Shown piece by piece: positions 22,895 through 34,727 of a stretch of 64,000 nt of DNA. Made by a program: the position numbers and the translations under genes. Where the stretch lies: positions 2,149,248 through 2,213,247 of the forward strand of contig NZ_VTFT01000001.1 in assembly GCF_008244685.1 (NCBI RefSeq), given 5' to 3'. Under the pieces are notes generated by a model. It saw only the letters and a list, made by a program, of their open reading frames with translations. It searched no databases and had not been told where the DNA came from. This DNA comes from Luteimonas viscosa (GTDB lineage: Bacteria > Pseudomonadota > Gammaproteobacteria > Xanthomonadales > Xanthomonadaceae). Numbering within the stretch: the stretch's first letter is position 1; each line of letters begins with the position of its first letter.

Positions 22895-23647
22895 ATGAGC
22901 TGCCGGCTCAGCGTCAACCTCAACAAGATCGCGGTGCTGCGCAACTCGCGCGGCGGTCGCGAACCCGACATCCTGCAGGCCGCACGCGCCTGCCTCGACG
23001 CCGGCGCCCATGGCATCACCGTGCACCCCCGCCCGGACGCGCGACATGCCCGACACGACGACGTGCTGGCATTGGCCGGGCTCACCCGCGACTACGGCGT
23101 CGAGTTCAACCTGGAAGGCAATCCGTTCGCGCAGGCACGGGACGGCTACGTCGGTTTCCTGCGCCTGTGCGAACTGGCGCACCCGGCGCAGGCCACCCTG
23201 GTGCCGGACGACGACGCCCAGCTCACCTCCGACCACGGCTTCGACTTCACCCGCGACGCCGCCGCGTTGCAGCCGCTGGTCGCCCGGCTCAAGGCGCTCG
23301 GCTGCCGGGTGAGCCTGTTCGCGGATGCCGGCAGCGAGGTGGCCCGGGCGGCCGCCATCGGTGCCGATCGGGTCGAGCTCTATACCGGCCCTTATGCCGA
23401 GGCCTTCGCCGCGGGAAACGCGGCTGCTGCGTTGCCGCACTACGCCAGGACTGCGCGGCAGGCGGTAGCGGCAGGGATGGCGGTCAATGCCGGCCACGAC
23501 CTCGACCAGGCCAACCTCGGCGCCTTCCTCGCTGCAGTGCCCGGCGTGCAGGAGGTGTCGATCGGCCACGCACTGATCGCCGAGGCCCTGTACGCGGGCC
23601 TTGCGACCACGGTGTCGCGTTACCTCGCCATCGTCGCCGGTCGCTGA
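22895..23647 (+). CDS. pdxJ: Pyridoxine 5'-phosphate synthase
   Basis: 250-aa TIM-barrel enzyme that condenses 3-amino-2-oxopropyl phosphate with deoxyxylulose phosphate, the last ring-forming step of DXP-dependent vitamin B6 synthesis. The N-terminus '[17 protein letters not shown]' and '[15 protein letters not shown]' are diagnostic, as is the C-terminal '[12 protein letters not shown]'. The active-site His/Glu/His pattern (HPRPD, EFNLEGN, NAGHDL) is present. ATG at 22895; PdxJ products supply PLP, relevant to the nearby aminotransferase only in a general way. Confidence 0.95.
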   Translation: MSCRLSVNLNKIAVLRNSRGGREPDILQAARACLDAGAHGITVHPRPDARHARHDDVLALAGLTRDYGVEFNLEGNPFAQARDGYVGFLRLCELAHPAQATLVPDDDAQLTSDHGFDFTRDAAALQPLVARLKALGCRVSLFADAGSEVARAAAIGADRVELYTGPYAEAFAAGNAAAALPHYARTARQAVAAGMAVNAGHDLDQANLGAFLAAVPGVQEVSIGHALIAEALYAGLATTVSRYLAIVAGR

Positions 23648-23656
23648 GCGGCGCCG

Positions 23657-24067
<411 letters not shown>

Positions 24068-24381
24068 GGCACACCTCCTGCGCGGGTGGACACGCCTCGA
24101 CGCTACCCCTGCGCACAGGTTTCGGCAATCACGACGAAGGTCGCAAGGCTGTGGTGCTGGCGTGCGCGCTGGCCGACGCCGGGCGTCGCGGGACTTGAAG
24201 GCGCAGCGACCCCGGCCGGCGGGCGTGCGCCGCCCCACCGTGCCGCCACCAGAGCCGGCAATGCGACACGTCCGGCACTCTCCCGGCGTACCCGCGACAG
24301 AAAAAAACGCCGCCCGGAGGCGGCGTCGAATCGTAGCGGTAAGCGTCCGGCGCGCTGCAGGCGACGCCGGGCGGTGGTGCG
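24068..24381 (-). other. Gap between exbD paralogues, with terminator
   Basis: 314-bp intergenic stretch containing the rho-independent terminator at 24300-24327; the rest is featureless and probably holds the separate promoter of the third exbD. Confidence 0.6.
24300..24327 (-). terminator. Rho-independent terminator after second exbD
   Basis: On the minus strand a GC-rich hairpin (ACGCCGCCTCCGGGCGGCGT, 24307-24326) is followed immediately by seven to eight T's. It sits about 55 bp past the second exbD stop, separating it from the third. Confidence 0.9.
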
Positions 24382-24798
<417 letters not shown>

Positions 24799-24813
24799 CG
24801 TGGGTTCTCCCGA

Positions 24814-25242
<429 letters not shown>

Positions 25243-25271
25243 GTCTGCTCTCCGTCAGTCTGCGTCGACGC

Positions 25272-26018
25272 TCAGCGACCCGCGTCGCCGACGCGCGCGC
25301 CGGTGGCGAAGAAGTCGTGCAGGTCGTGGGCGAAGGTGTCGAGCTTGTTGTTCGTGCTGCGGTTCAGGCGCACGAAGAAGTTGTAGCCCAGCACCGCCGG
25401 GATCGCGACGCCGAGGCCGATCGCCGTCATGATCAACGCCTCGCCCACCGGACCGGCGACCGCGCCGATGTCCGCCTGGCCGGTCATGCCGATGGCGATC
25501 AGCGCGTTGTAGATGCCCCACACCGTGCCCAGCAGGCCGACGAACGGCGCGGTGGCGCCGACGGTGGCGAGCACGGTCAGGCCGGCTTCGAGGCCCAGCG
25601 ATTCGCGGGTGACGGCCTGGCGCAGCGCGCGGTCGACGAATTCGGAGCGGCTCAGCGTCTCGGCCAGGCGCGAAGCATCGTGGCGTTGATGGTGGGCTGC
25701 AGCCTGGGCGGCATCGAGCGCGACCTTGGAGAACGGCTCGCTGCGCGGCTGCTCTTCCATGAAGCGGATCGCATCCTGCGCGTTCGGGGTTTCCCAGAAC
25801 GTCGCGATCACGCGGTCCGAGTTCTTCTTCAGCCGGATGTTCTTGATGAAGTTGTAGATGATCCAGTAGATCGAGAGGACCGACATCAGCACCAGGACCA
25901 GGAACACGATCCAGTTGACGACCGTCATGTGCTCCATCAGGTTCATGAAGCCCATCTGGGTCAGTGCTTCGGCGTTGTTGCCTCCGGTCACCGGGGCGGC
26001 GGTGGTTTCCTGCAGCAT
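25272..26018 (-). CDS. exbB: ExbB, TonB motor channel protein
   Basis: 248-aa MotA/TolQ/ExbB proton-channel protein. Three membrane segments: about 32-56 (WIVFLVLVLMSVLSIYWII), 145-168 (LTVLATVGATAPFVGLLGTVWGIY) and 185-205. The TM2 motif 'APFVGLLGTVWGI' is the family signature. Forms the ExbB-ExbD motor that energises TonB. Located 73 bp after tonB and before the exbD genes. Confidence 0.95.
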   Translation of the reverse strand: MLQETTAAPVTGGNNAEALTQMGFMNLMEHMTVVNWIVFLVLVLMSVLSIYWIIYNFIKNIRLKKNSDRVIATFWETPNAQDAIRFMEEQPRSEPFSKVALDAAQAAAHHQRHDASRLAETLSRSEFVDRALRQAVTRESLGLEAGLTVLATVGATAPFVGLLGTVWGIYNALIAIGMTGQADIGAVAGPVGEALIMTAIGLGVAIPAVLGYNFFVRLNRSTNNKLDTFAHDLHDFFATGARVGDAGR

Positions 26019-26091
26019 GACGCTTACCTTCTAGATGTTGTTGAGTGTAGGAAGTGGAGCGGGTTGTAGCGGATGGAAACTGTGTAGCCGG

Positions 26092-26760
26092 TCAGCCGCC
26101 GAGATTGAAGTCGACGGGGACGCGCACGCGCCCGGCTGCCGGCTGGCCGTTGACGATCGACGGGTTGAAGCGCCACCTGCGGGCGGCCTGCATCGCAGCG
26201 CGGTCGAGGTCGCGGTTGCGGCTGGAACGCTCGACCGAAACGTCGGTGACGTTGCCGTTGGCATCCACGCTGATCACCAGGATCACCGTCCCCTCGATGC
26301 CCGAGCGCAGCGCGGACGGCGGGTACCGTGGCGGATTCATGTTCTTGGACGAGATGTCGACGCTGGCACCGATGTCAGGCGACGGCGCGGGCGGGGCCGG
26401 TGGGGCCGGCGGCGGCGCAGGCGTGTCGACCGGCGAGGGTTCGTCGAACACCACCGGCGGATCCTCCGGCGGCGGCGGCAGCGGCGTGGGCTGCGGCGGC
26501 ACCAGTTCCTTGATCGGCTGGGGCTTCGGCGGCTCCGGCGGCGGCGGCGGCGGCGGCGGGGGCGGCGGCGGCGGCTCGATGATCACCACGCGGGTGGCGT
26601 CGTCGTCCTGCTGTTCGGCTTCGGGCGGGGTGGCGGGAGCCAGCATCAGCAGCAGGGCCGCGGCATGGATGGCCACCACCAGGGTGAATCCGGTGATTCG
26701 CGCCCAGTCCAGACCTTCGTCTTCGTCTTTCTTGTCGGTCGTCGGCAAGCGGTCGGTCAT
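26092..26760 (-). CDS. tonB: TonB energy-transducing protein
   Basis: 222-aa TonB: a single N-terminal membrane helix (about 22-41) with the conserved His32, a long proline-rich spacer (about 62-130, with a run of 14 prolines) and a C-terminal TonB domain ('YPPSALRSGIEGTVILVISVDANGNV', 'AARRWRF'). Heads the operon with exbB and exbD copies. A good promoter (26847-26875) and a GC hairpin (26781-26800) precede it. It would energise the receptor at 15.0 kb and others. Confidence 0.95.
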   Translation of the reverse strand: MTDRLPTTDKKDEDEGLDWARITGFTLVVAIHAAALLLMLAPATPPEAEQQDDDATRVVIIEPPPPPPPPPPPPPEPPKPQPIKELVPPQPTPLPPPPEDPPVVFDEPSPVDTPAPPPAPPAPPAPSPDIGASVDISSKNMNPPRYPPSALRSGIEGTVILVISVDANGNVTDVSVERSSRNRDLDRAAMQAARRWRFNPSIVNGQPAAGRVRVPVDFNLGG

Positions 26761-26780
26761 GCGTTGAACTCAAGTCTGGG

Positions 26781-26800
26781 CCGGACGCCGCAGCGTCCGG
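26781..26800 (-). promoter_or_regulatory. Hairpin in tonB leader
   Basis: CCGGACGC-CGCA-GCGTCCGG, an 8-bp perfect stem with a 4-nt loop, lies between the predicted tonB promoter and its start codon and would be in the mRNA leader. There is no following T-run on the minus strand, so it may affect RNA stability or translation rather than termination. Confidence 0.4.
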
Positions 26801-26846
26801 GGTCGTGTCGTGCCGCCACCGGTTTTCGGCGACGGGAACTTCCAAG

Positions 26847-26875
26847 CTTATACCAATCCGATGGCGCGATACCAA
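26847..26875 (-). promoter_or_regulatory. Predicted tonB promoter
   Basis: Minus-strand -35 TTGGTA (26870-26875) and -10 TATAAG (26847-26852) with a 17-bp spacer, about 87 bp upstream of the tonB start. No convincing Fur box was found around it. Confidence 0.55.
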
Positions 26876-26897
26876 CCGGTTTCCCTTTCCGTTTGCA

Positions 26898-28094
26898 TCA
26901 TTCGCTGCGGGCGAGGATCCCTCGCGCTTCCTCGGGCGACTTGACACCCTTGTCGAGGGCCGCCTGGGCGGCCTGCTTGGCCTGCGCGAGGCGTCCTTCG
27001 TTGGCCTGGAGCTTGGCCAGGTTGAGATAGGTCTCGCCGTTGGGCGCCAGCGGCGCGGCCTTTTCGTAAGCCGCGATCGCCTGGTCGATCTGCTGCGGCT
27101 CGCCGAAGTAGTGGGCCTGCGCCAGCGCCACGTAGGTCTGGTAGTCGGGCTTGAGGATGTTCTTCTGCAGCCCCTCGTTGATGACCTCGATCGCCTTCTG
27201 CTGCCCGTCGTCCAGGCTCAGGTAGGAGGCCATCAGGTTGCGGTATTCGCGCTCCTCGGTCAGCTCGCCCTTGGCGCGCAGCGCTTCGTACACGGCCGCG
27301 GCCTTGTCGTACTGTTCGGTCTGCAGGTAGGTGGCGGCGAGGTTGAGCTGCGAACGCTTGTCGTCGGGGGTGTTCGAGGCGATCTGCTCGGCCAGCTTCG
27401 CCGCCTCGGCGCCCTGGCCGGACTCGGCGTAGGCGGCCATCAGCAGCTGCTGCCATTCCGGCTTGGCCTCCGGCGACTCGACCAGCGGTTTCAGGGTCGC
27501 GATCGCCTCCGGGTAGCGCTCCATGCGCAGCAGGATGTTGCCCTTGAGCGCGGCGATCTGCGGATCCTGGCTGCGGGTTTCGGTCTGCAGCCGCTCGATC
27601 GTCGCCAGCGCCTCGTCGTTGCGGTCCTCCTGCGCGTGCAGCTGCGCGACGATGCTCATGACCTCGTAGTGTTCGTTGTTGCTCAGGCCGTCGAATTCCA
27701 TCGCGCGCTGCAGATAGTCCAGCGCCTTGGTGTCGTCGTTGCCGATCATGAGCGCGCCGGCGATGCGCGCGGCCAGGGACTTTTCGTAGGCGTTGGACTT
27801 CTCGTCGGCGATGACCTCGTCGGCGAGTGCCTGGGTCTGGGCCACGTCCTGCGCTTCATAGGCGTCCGAAAGCTTGCCCAGGCGGGTACTGCTCGCGCGC
27901 GAAGAGGTCTTGGTCTCCGGCTCCTCGCGGGTCGCCTCCGGATAGCGCTCCCCCGACTCGCCCTTCTTCGCGCGTTCGGCGCGACGCTCTTCTGCCCGGC
28001 TCGTATCCTGCGCCAGCGCGGCGGTCGTCGCCAGCATCAGGCCGGTCGCCATCATCGCGGTCAGCAGGCGGGTCGGAAGTGTCTTGTCGGACAT
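26898..28094 (-). CDS. Periplasmic TPR-repeat protein
   Basis: 398-aa exported protein: signal peptide (cleavage near ALAQ, about residue 29), a low-complexity charged stretch (about 33-70, RAEERRAERAKKG...) and then about eight tetratricopeptide-like helical repeats ('YLQRAMEFDGLSNNEHYEVM', 'YLQTEQYDKAAAVYEALR', 'AIAAYEKAAPLAPNGETYLNLA'). Upstream of tonB on the same strand, 137 bp away, with its own spacing. In xanthomonads a TPR protein precedes tonB; the role is unclear, possibly a periplasmic scaffold. ATG at 28094 is preferred over a GTG at 28103. Confidence 0.85.
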   Translation of the reverse strand: MSDKTLPTRLLTAMMATGLMLATTAALAQDTSRAEERRAERAKKGESGERYPEATREEPETKTSSRASSTRLGKLSDAYEAQDVAQTQALADEVIADEKSNAYEKSLAARIAGALMIGNDDTKALDYLQRAMEFDGLSNNEHYEVMSIVAQLHAQEDRNDEALATIERLQTETRSQDPQIAALKGNILLRMERYPEAIATLKPLVESPEAKPEWQQLLMAAYAESGQGAEAAKLAEQIASNTPDDKRSQLNLAATYLQTEQYDKAAAVYEALRAKGELTEEREYRNLMASYLSLDDGQQKAIEVINEGLQKNILKPDYQTYVALAQAHYFGEPQQIDQAIAAYEKAAPLAPNGETYLNLAKLQANEGRLAQAKQAAQAALDKGVKSPEEARGILARSE

Positions 28095-28169
28095 GGAGAT
28101 CACCTTCTCTTTATTCGTGCCGCCAGCGGCGGCAATGGGATGGAATGGGGGGTCGGCGCGGCGCCGGGA

Positions 28170-28961
28170 TCAGCCGCAGTTCGGCCGGCGGCCGCCGGCG
28201 CGCGCCTGTTCATAGGCCGGCACGAGCTGGTTGGCGCGCGCCTGCAGTTCGGCGATGCGGTTCTGCGGGTCGGGGTGGGTGGACAACCATTGCGGCGGCC
28301 GCCCGCCGCCGGCGGCCATCATGTTCTGCCACAGCGCGACCGCCGCGCGCGGATCGAAGCCGGCCTGCGCCATCAGCCGCTGGCCGACGACGTCGGCCTC
28401 GCTCTCCTGGGCGCGGGAGCCGGGCAGCAGGAAGCCGGTCTGCGCGAGCATGCCACCGCCCTGCGTCGCGAGCTGGCCGTAGTCGCCGGCGAGCGCGCCC
28501 AGCAGCTGCACCGCGCCGGAGGCGCCCATCTGCCGGGTGATGCGCTCGTCGTGGTGGCGCTCGATCACGTGGCCGATCTCGTGGGCGACCACGGCAGCCA
28601 GCTGGTCCTGGTTCTTCGCCACGCCGAACAGGCCGGTGTTGATGCCGACCTTGCCGCCCGGCAGGGCGTAGGCGTTGGGCTCCTTCTCGGCGAACACCGC
28701 GCTCTCCCACGCCATCGAGCGCTGGTTGGCGGGCAGCTGCCGCACCAGGGCGTCGACCACGCAGCGCACGTAGGCGTTCTGTCCGGCGTTGGTGCTGAGC
28801 GGGCCCTTGCGCTTGGCGTCCACGAAGGCCTGGGCGCCGAGCTGGTTCAGTTGCTCCTGCGAGACGGCGCCGACGTACTGGGTGCGGCCGGTCGACGAGG
28901 TCGTGGTCGCACACGCTGCAAGCAGCGTGACGATGACCAGCATTGCGATGGCGTGCCTCAT
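28170..28961 (-). CDS. M48-family metalloprotease, lipoprotein
   Basis: 263-aa periplasmic zinc protease: lipobox LAAC (Cys17) and catalytic HEIGH (His127, Glu128, His131), with the third zinc ligand Glu188 in ESEAD. Matches BepA/LoiP-like single-domain M48B proteases that act on outer-membrane proteins. Missing the C-terminal TPR region of BepA, so closer to LoiP/YcaL-type. ATG at 28961. Upstream of the TPR gene on the same strand, 75 bp away, so it may be co-transcribed with it. Confidence 0.9.
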   Translation of the reverse strand: MRHAIAMLVIVTLLAACATTTSSTGRTQYVGAVSQEQLNQLGAQAFVDAKRKGPLSTNAGQNAYVRCVVDALVRQLPANQRSMAWESAVFAEKEPNAYALPGGKVGINTGLFGVAKNQDQLAAVVAHEIGHVIERHHDERITRQMGASGAVQLLGALAGDYGQLATQGGGMLAQTGFLLPGSRAQESEADVVGQRLMAQAGFDPRAAVALWQNMMAAGGGRPPQWLSTHPDPQNRIAELQARANQLVPAYEQARAGGRRPNCG

Positions 28962-29122
28962 GGTCCGGACCCTGTTCCGCGTTTCGCCGCGAGTGTGGCG
29001 GCGGTCGTCTTAAGTTTTCGTCAACCTCGCGCCGGGCGCGAAGCGCCGGCGGGGGTGTGCAGGGTCCGCTGCGTGCAGGCTCCATCCGCGCCCGCGAACG
29101 GGCGCAAGGCGCGGCGTCGGCG

Positions 29123-31630
<2,508 letters not shown>

Positions 31631-31650
31631 TTATAGGGACTGAGGCACGA

Positions 31651-31656
31651 ATTATA
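31651..31656 (-). promoter_or_regulatory. Candidate gyrB -10 box
   Basis: Perfect TATAAT on the minus strand, 81 bp upstream of gyrB and beyond the recF stop; no clear -35. Confidence 0.4.
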
Positions 31657-31718
31657 GCGTTCGCAGGGCCGGATTGGGGCCGGGGACCGCCCTCGGCACG
31701 GACCGGTTCGAGCTGCCT

Positions 31719-32852
31719 TCACGTGGCGGAAGGGCGGCCGCCGGACATGGGCTCCGGGGCGGCAGGCGCAACGTGACCGTGTTCCACGTGGAACACGGCC
31801 GGCAGCCAGCCGGCGTCGGCCAGCCCGGGCACCGGATCGGTTCCGGTCACGAAGACCTGGGCGCCGCTGTGTCGCAGCCGCGCAAGAAGGCGTTGCTGAT
31901 GGGGGCGATCCAGCTCGGAGGCCAGGTCGTCGAGCAGAAACACCGGCCAGTGGCCGCGCCGGTCGGCGAAGTCCTCGGCCTGGGCCAGCAGGCAGGCCAA
32001 CGCGGTCAGCTTGGCCTGGCCTCGCGACAGGGCCTCGCCGGCCGGCCGCGCGTCGTGCTCGACGCGCCAGTCGGCCCGATGCGGCCCGACGGAGGTGAAG
32101 CCCGTGGCGAGATCGCGATCGCGCGCCAGCAGCAGGGCGTCGGCCAGGGAGAGCTGGTCGCGGCGCCAGCCCGAGCGGTAATGGAGACGGCCTTCTCCCA
32201 GCTGTGGCAGCAACTCCCGGGTCAGCGTGCCGAAACGCGGCTGCAGGCGCTCGACGTAGGCCCGCCGCTGCAGGTCCAGGCGCTCCGCGGCAGCCGCGAA
32301 CTCGGCGTCCCAGGCTTCCAGCTGGGCACGCGGCGCGCGCTGCTTCAGCAATGCGTTGCGCTGCTTGAGCGCGCGGGCGTAGCGACGCCAGATGGGCTGG
32401 AACGAGGTGTCCTCACCCTGTTCCACGTGGAACAGGCCCCAGTCGAGATAGCGGCGTCGCGCTTCGCCTCCCGCAGTGACAAGCGCATGGCTCCCCGGCT
32501 CGAACGTGATCGCGGCCAGCGCGGCGCAGAGGTCGCCCAGCTGCTGCACGCTTTCGCCATCGAGGCGGCCGGTCCAGGCCTGGCCGCTGTGGCGCAATCC
32601 GGCCCGGCGCCGGACGCCCCCGGTCTCTTCCCACTCGGCGAACACTTCGAGCGCGTCGGCCCCGGTCCGGATCAGGCCGTCCCTGACGCGGCCACGGAAA
32701 CTGCGGCCGTAGGCCAGCAGGTGGATGGCCTCGATCACACTGGTCTTGCCGGCACCATTGGGGCCGAGCACGAGGTTCAGGTCCGGCCCCGGGGACAGCT
32801 CCAGGGGCAGCAGGTTGCGCACGCCTCCCGCGGTGAGACGGGTCAGGCGCAT
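31719..32852 (-). CDS. recF: DNA recombination/repair ATPase RecF
   Basis: 377-aa SMC-like ATPase that loads RecA with RecO and RecR at stalled forks. Walker A 'GPNGAGKTS' (about 38-46), signature 'LSRGQAKL' and Walker B 'VFLLDDLASELD'. Two parS sites (31780-31795 and 32419-32434) are embedded in the coding sequence without disrupting it. ATG at 32852. The upstream terminator at 32909-32943 suggests it is not simply co-transcribed with dnaN. Confidence 0.96.
   Translation of the reverse strand: MRLTRLTAGGVRNLLPLELSPGPDLNLVLGPNGAGKTSVIEAIHLLAYGRSFRGRVRDGLIRTGADALEVFAEWEETGGVRRRAGLRHSGQAWTGRLDGESVQQLGDLCAALAAITFEPGSHALVTAGGEARRRYLDWGLFHVEQGEDTSFQPIWRRYARALKQRNALLKQRAPRAQLEAWDAEFAAAAERLDLQRRAYVERLQPRFGTLTRELLPQLGEGRLHYRSGWRRDQLSLADALLLARDRDLATGFTSVGPHRADWRVEHDARPAGEALSRGQAKLTALACLLAQAEDFADRRGHWPVFLLDDLASELDRPHQQRLLARLRHSGAQVFVTGTDPVPGLADAGWLPAVFHVEHGHVAPAAPEPMSGGRPSAT
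31780..31795. promoter_or_regulatory. parS: parS site 1
   Basis: TGTTCCACGTGGAACA, a perfect 16-bp palindrome identical to the Pseudomonas ParB-binding parS consensus as I recall it. Lies inside the 3' part of recF. Confidence 0.85.
32419..32434. promoter_or_regulatory. parS: parS site 2
   Basis: TGTTCCACGTGGAACA, perfect palindrome, same as site 1; in the middle of recF. Confidence 0.85.
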
Positions 32853-32908
32853 GAAAGTCCTGGTCTCGGCGGGCACATGCGCATACGGTCCGGCACGCGC
32901 TCGGCGGC

Positions 32909-32943
32909 GAAAAACGACTTCGCCCGGTGTGACCCGGGCGAAG
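32909..32943 (-). terminator. Terminator after dnaN
   Basis: On the minus strand CTTCGCCCGG-(loop)-CCGGGCGAAG (32918-32943) is followed by TCGTTTTT (down to 32909). It separates dnaN from recF. Confidence 0.75.
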
Positions 32944-32948
32944 CAGGG

Positions 32949-32964
32949 GGTTCCACGTGGAACG
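32949..32964. promoter_or_regulatory. parS: parS site 3 (near-consensus)
   Basis: GGTTCCACGTGGAACG: the 14-bp palindromic core is intact but the outer T/A pair is lost. It lies between the dnaN stop and its terminator. Confidence 0.75.
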
Positions 32965-32973
32965 TCGCCATCA

Positions 32974-34074
32974 TCAGAGGCGCAGCGGCATCACCACGTG
33001 ACGGCACTTCTCGCTTCCGGCTTCGCGCACCAGGGCCGATGAATTGGCATCGCGCAGCTGCAGCACCACATGCTCGTCGCGGAGCGCGCTGAGGGCATCG
33101 AGCAGGTAATTCACGTTGAAGCCCACAGCCAGTCCGTCGACCTTGGTGTCGGCTTCCACCTCTTCCTGCGCTTCCTCCTGCTCGGGGTTGTGGGCGTTGA
33201 TCCGCACCAGTCCCGGCGACACCTCGAGCCGCACGCCGCGATACTTCTCGTTCGAGAGGATCGCCGCGCGCTGCAGCGAGGCGCGCAGCGCCTCACGGTC
33301 GATCCGCACCTCGCGGTCGGCGCCGATCGGGATCACCGCCTCGTAGTCGGGAAAACGGCCGTCGATCAGCTTGCTGGTGAAGGTGACATCGTCGCGCTTG
33401 ACCCGGATATGGTTGCGACCCATCTCCAGCACCAGGGTGCGGTCACCCCCCTCGAGCAGCCGCTGCAACTCCTGCACGCCCTTGCGCGGGACGATGATCT
33501 GGCGCTTGTTGGCCACCGCCTCGTCCAGGCCCGTCTCGCACAGGGCGAGGCGATGGCCGTCGGTGGCGACGCAGCGCAGGCGCTTGTCGGCCAGGTCGAA
33601 CAGCAGGCCGTTGAGGTAGTAGCGTACGTCCTGCTGCGCCATCGCGAACGCGGTGCGCTCGATCAGCTCCTTCAACGCGGCTTCCGGGACGCTCACGCGC
33701 TCGGTGGCCTCGACCTCGTCGACCGAGGGGAAATCGTTCGCCGGCAGGGTCGACAGGGTGAAGCGGCTGCGCCCGGCCTGCACGGTCACCTTGTCGCCGG
33801 TCTGCGAGACGGTGACCTTGCTGCCGTCGGGCAGGGCGCGGGCGATGTCGAACAGCTTGCGCGCCGGGATCGTGGTCTCGCCATCCTGGGCATCATCGAC
33901 CGCGCTGCGCGAGACCATCTCGACCTCGAGGTCGGTGCCGGTCAACGACAGCTGGCCACCGGAGACCTGGGTCAGCAGGTTGGCCAGCACCGGCAGGGTC
34001 TGCCGCCGCTCGACGACGTTGACCACCTGGGCAAGCGGTTTCAGGAGGGCTTCGCGTTGCAGGCTGAAACGCAT
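32974..34074 (-). CDS. dnaN: DNA polymerase III beta sliding clamp
   Basis: 366-aa ring-forming processivity clamp. Three repeated clamp domains; the N-terminal 'MRFSLQREALLKPLAQVVNVVERRQTLPVL' block and C-terminal 'HVVMPLRL' are typical. Length is normal. ATG at 34074. Lies downstream of dnaA across the 650-bp candidate oriC region. Confidence 0.97.
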   Translation of the reverse strand: MRFSLQREALLKPLAQVVNVVERRQTLPVLANLLTQVSGGQLSLTGTDLEVEMVSRSAVDDAQDGETTIPARKLFDIARALPDGSKVTVSQTGDKVTVQAGRSRFTLSTLPANDFPSVDEVEATERVSVPEAALKELIERTAFAMAQQDVRYYLNGLLFDLADKRLRCVATDGHRLALCETGLDEAVANKRQIIVPRKGVQELQRLLEGGDRTLVLEMGRNHIRVKRDDVTFTSKLIDGRFPDYEAVIPIGADREVRIDREALRASLQRAAILSNEKYRGVRLEVSPGLVRINAHNPEQEEAQEEVEADTKVDGLAVGFNVNYLLDALSALRDEHVVLQLRDANSSALVREAGSEKCRHVVMPLRL

Positions 34075-34203
34075 GCGTTGGGTTCCTGTAGCAAGGCTCT
34101 TTAATGGAAAGAACTACAAAAGCGGTGGTGCTTGGGGGGCCTGCACAGTGGGCACAAGTGCTTCAACTGTTTGATTTTATTGAACTTTCAAGGTGCCCCG
34201 GGG

Positions 34204-34212
34204 TGTGGGTAA
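34204..34212 (-). promoter_or_regulatory. DnaA box R1-like
   Basis: TGTGGGTAA, one mismatch to TGTGGATAA. Confidence 0.6.
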
Positions 34213-34237
34213 AGTGGCCTGCCCGGTGCAGGCAGGC

Positions 34238-34246
34238 TGTGGATCA
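34238..34246 (-). promoter_or_regulatory. DnaA box
   Basis: TGTGGATCA, one mismatch to TGTGGATAA. Confidence 0.6.
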
Positions 34247-34262
34247 TTCCCGACGCCCAGGA

Positions 34263-34271
34263 TTGTCCACA
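34263..34271 (+). promoter_or_regulatory. DnaA box
   Basis: TTGTCCACA, one mismatch to TTATCCACA. A weaker relative (CTGTCCACG) follows at 34285-34293. Confidence 0.6.
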
Positions 34272-34727
34272 GGTTGTGCGAGTACTGTCCACGGACACCA
34301 CAACATCTAGTGTAGCGAAGGTTTCGGATCGCGGGGTCGTGCCTTTCGGGCGGCTGGCGGCAGGCGCTTCGGGCCCCTGTCATGCGAGTCCTGCGGAAGG
34401 GGTCTGGCGGCATCCGCCGCGCGGACCTTCCAGTCGCGGGATCGCCGCGTGCCTGGCGCTGCGCGCACTCGGCAACCAGGGGCCCAGGGCGCGAACGCCC
34501 GGCGCGGATGCACTTGCGCTTGCGTGCCCGCCCGGGATCCGTGCAGTGCCGCAGCCTCGTGGCTCGCCACGAATTGCCGCCGGGCTAGGATCTCGAATCG
34601 TGTCGTCGTGCCGGCCCCTGCCACCGGGCGCCTGCCTGCGACGCTTGCGCCTGGTTCGCCCGCGCATCCATCGGGGTTCGCAGTGCGTGCGGGTCGCGAG
34701 AGCGCACCGGTCCTGCCGCCGACCCGC

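Larger units (their letters stand above)
34075..34727. other. oriC: Candidate replication origin (oriC), dnaA-dnaN gap
   Basis: 653-bp gap between dnaN and dnaA. The dnaN-proximal half is less GC-rich: an AT-rich patch at 34160-34190 (TGTTTGATTTTATTGAACTTT) is a candidate unwinding element, beside three near-perfect DnaA boxes at 34204-34271. The dnaA-proximal half (about 34320-34727) is GC-rich with only arginine/proline-rich spurious frames and nothing recognised. The rpmH-dnaA gap (36051-36254) is the alternative origin location in some relatives, but it has no such boxes. Confidence 0.75.

Noticed and set aside
26100..26875. Fur box upstream of tonB
   Set aside because: No 19-bp Fur-like palindrome recognised near the predicted promoter; iron control of tonB cannot be claimed from sequence here.
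34307..34667. Small frames in the dnaA-dnaN gap
   Set aside because: Arginine/proline-rich and without ribosome-binding sites; position is the origin region.
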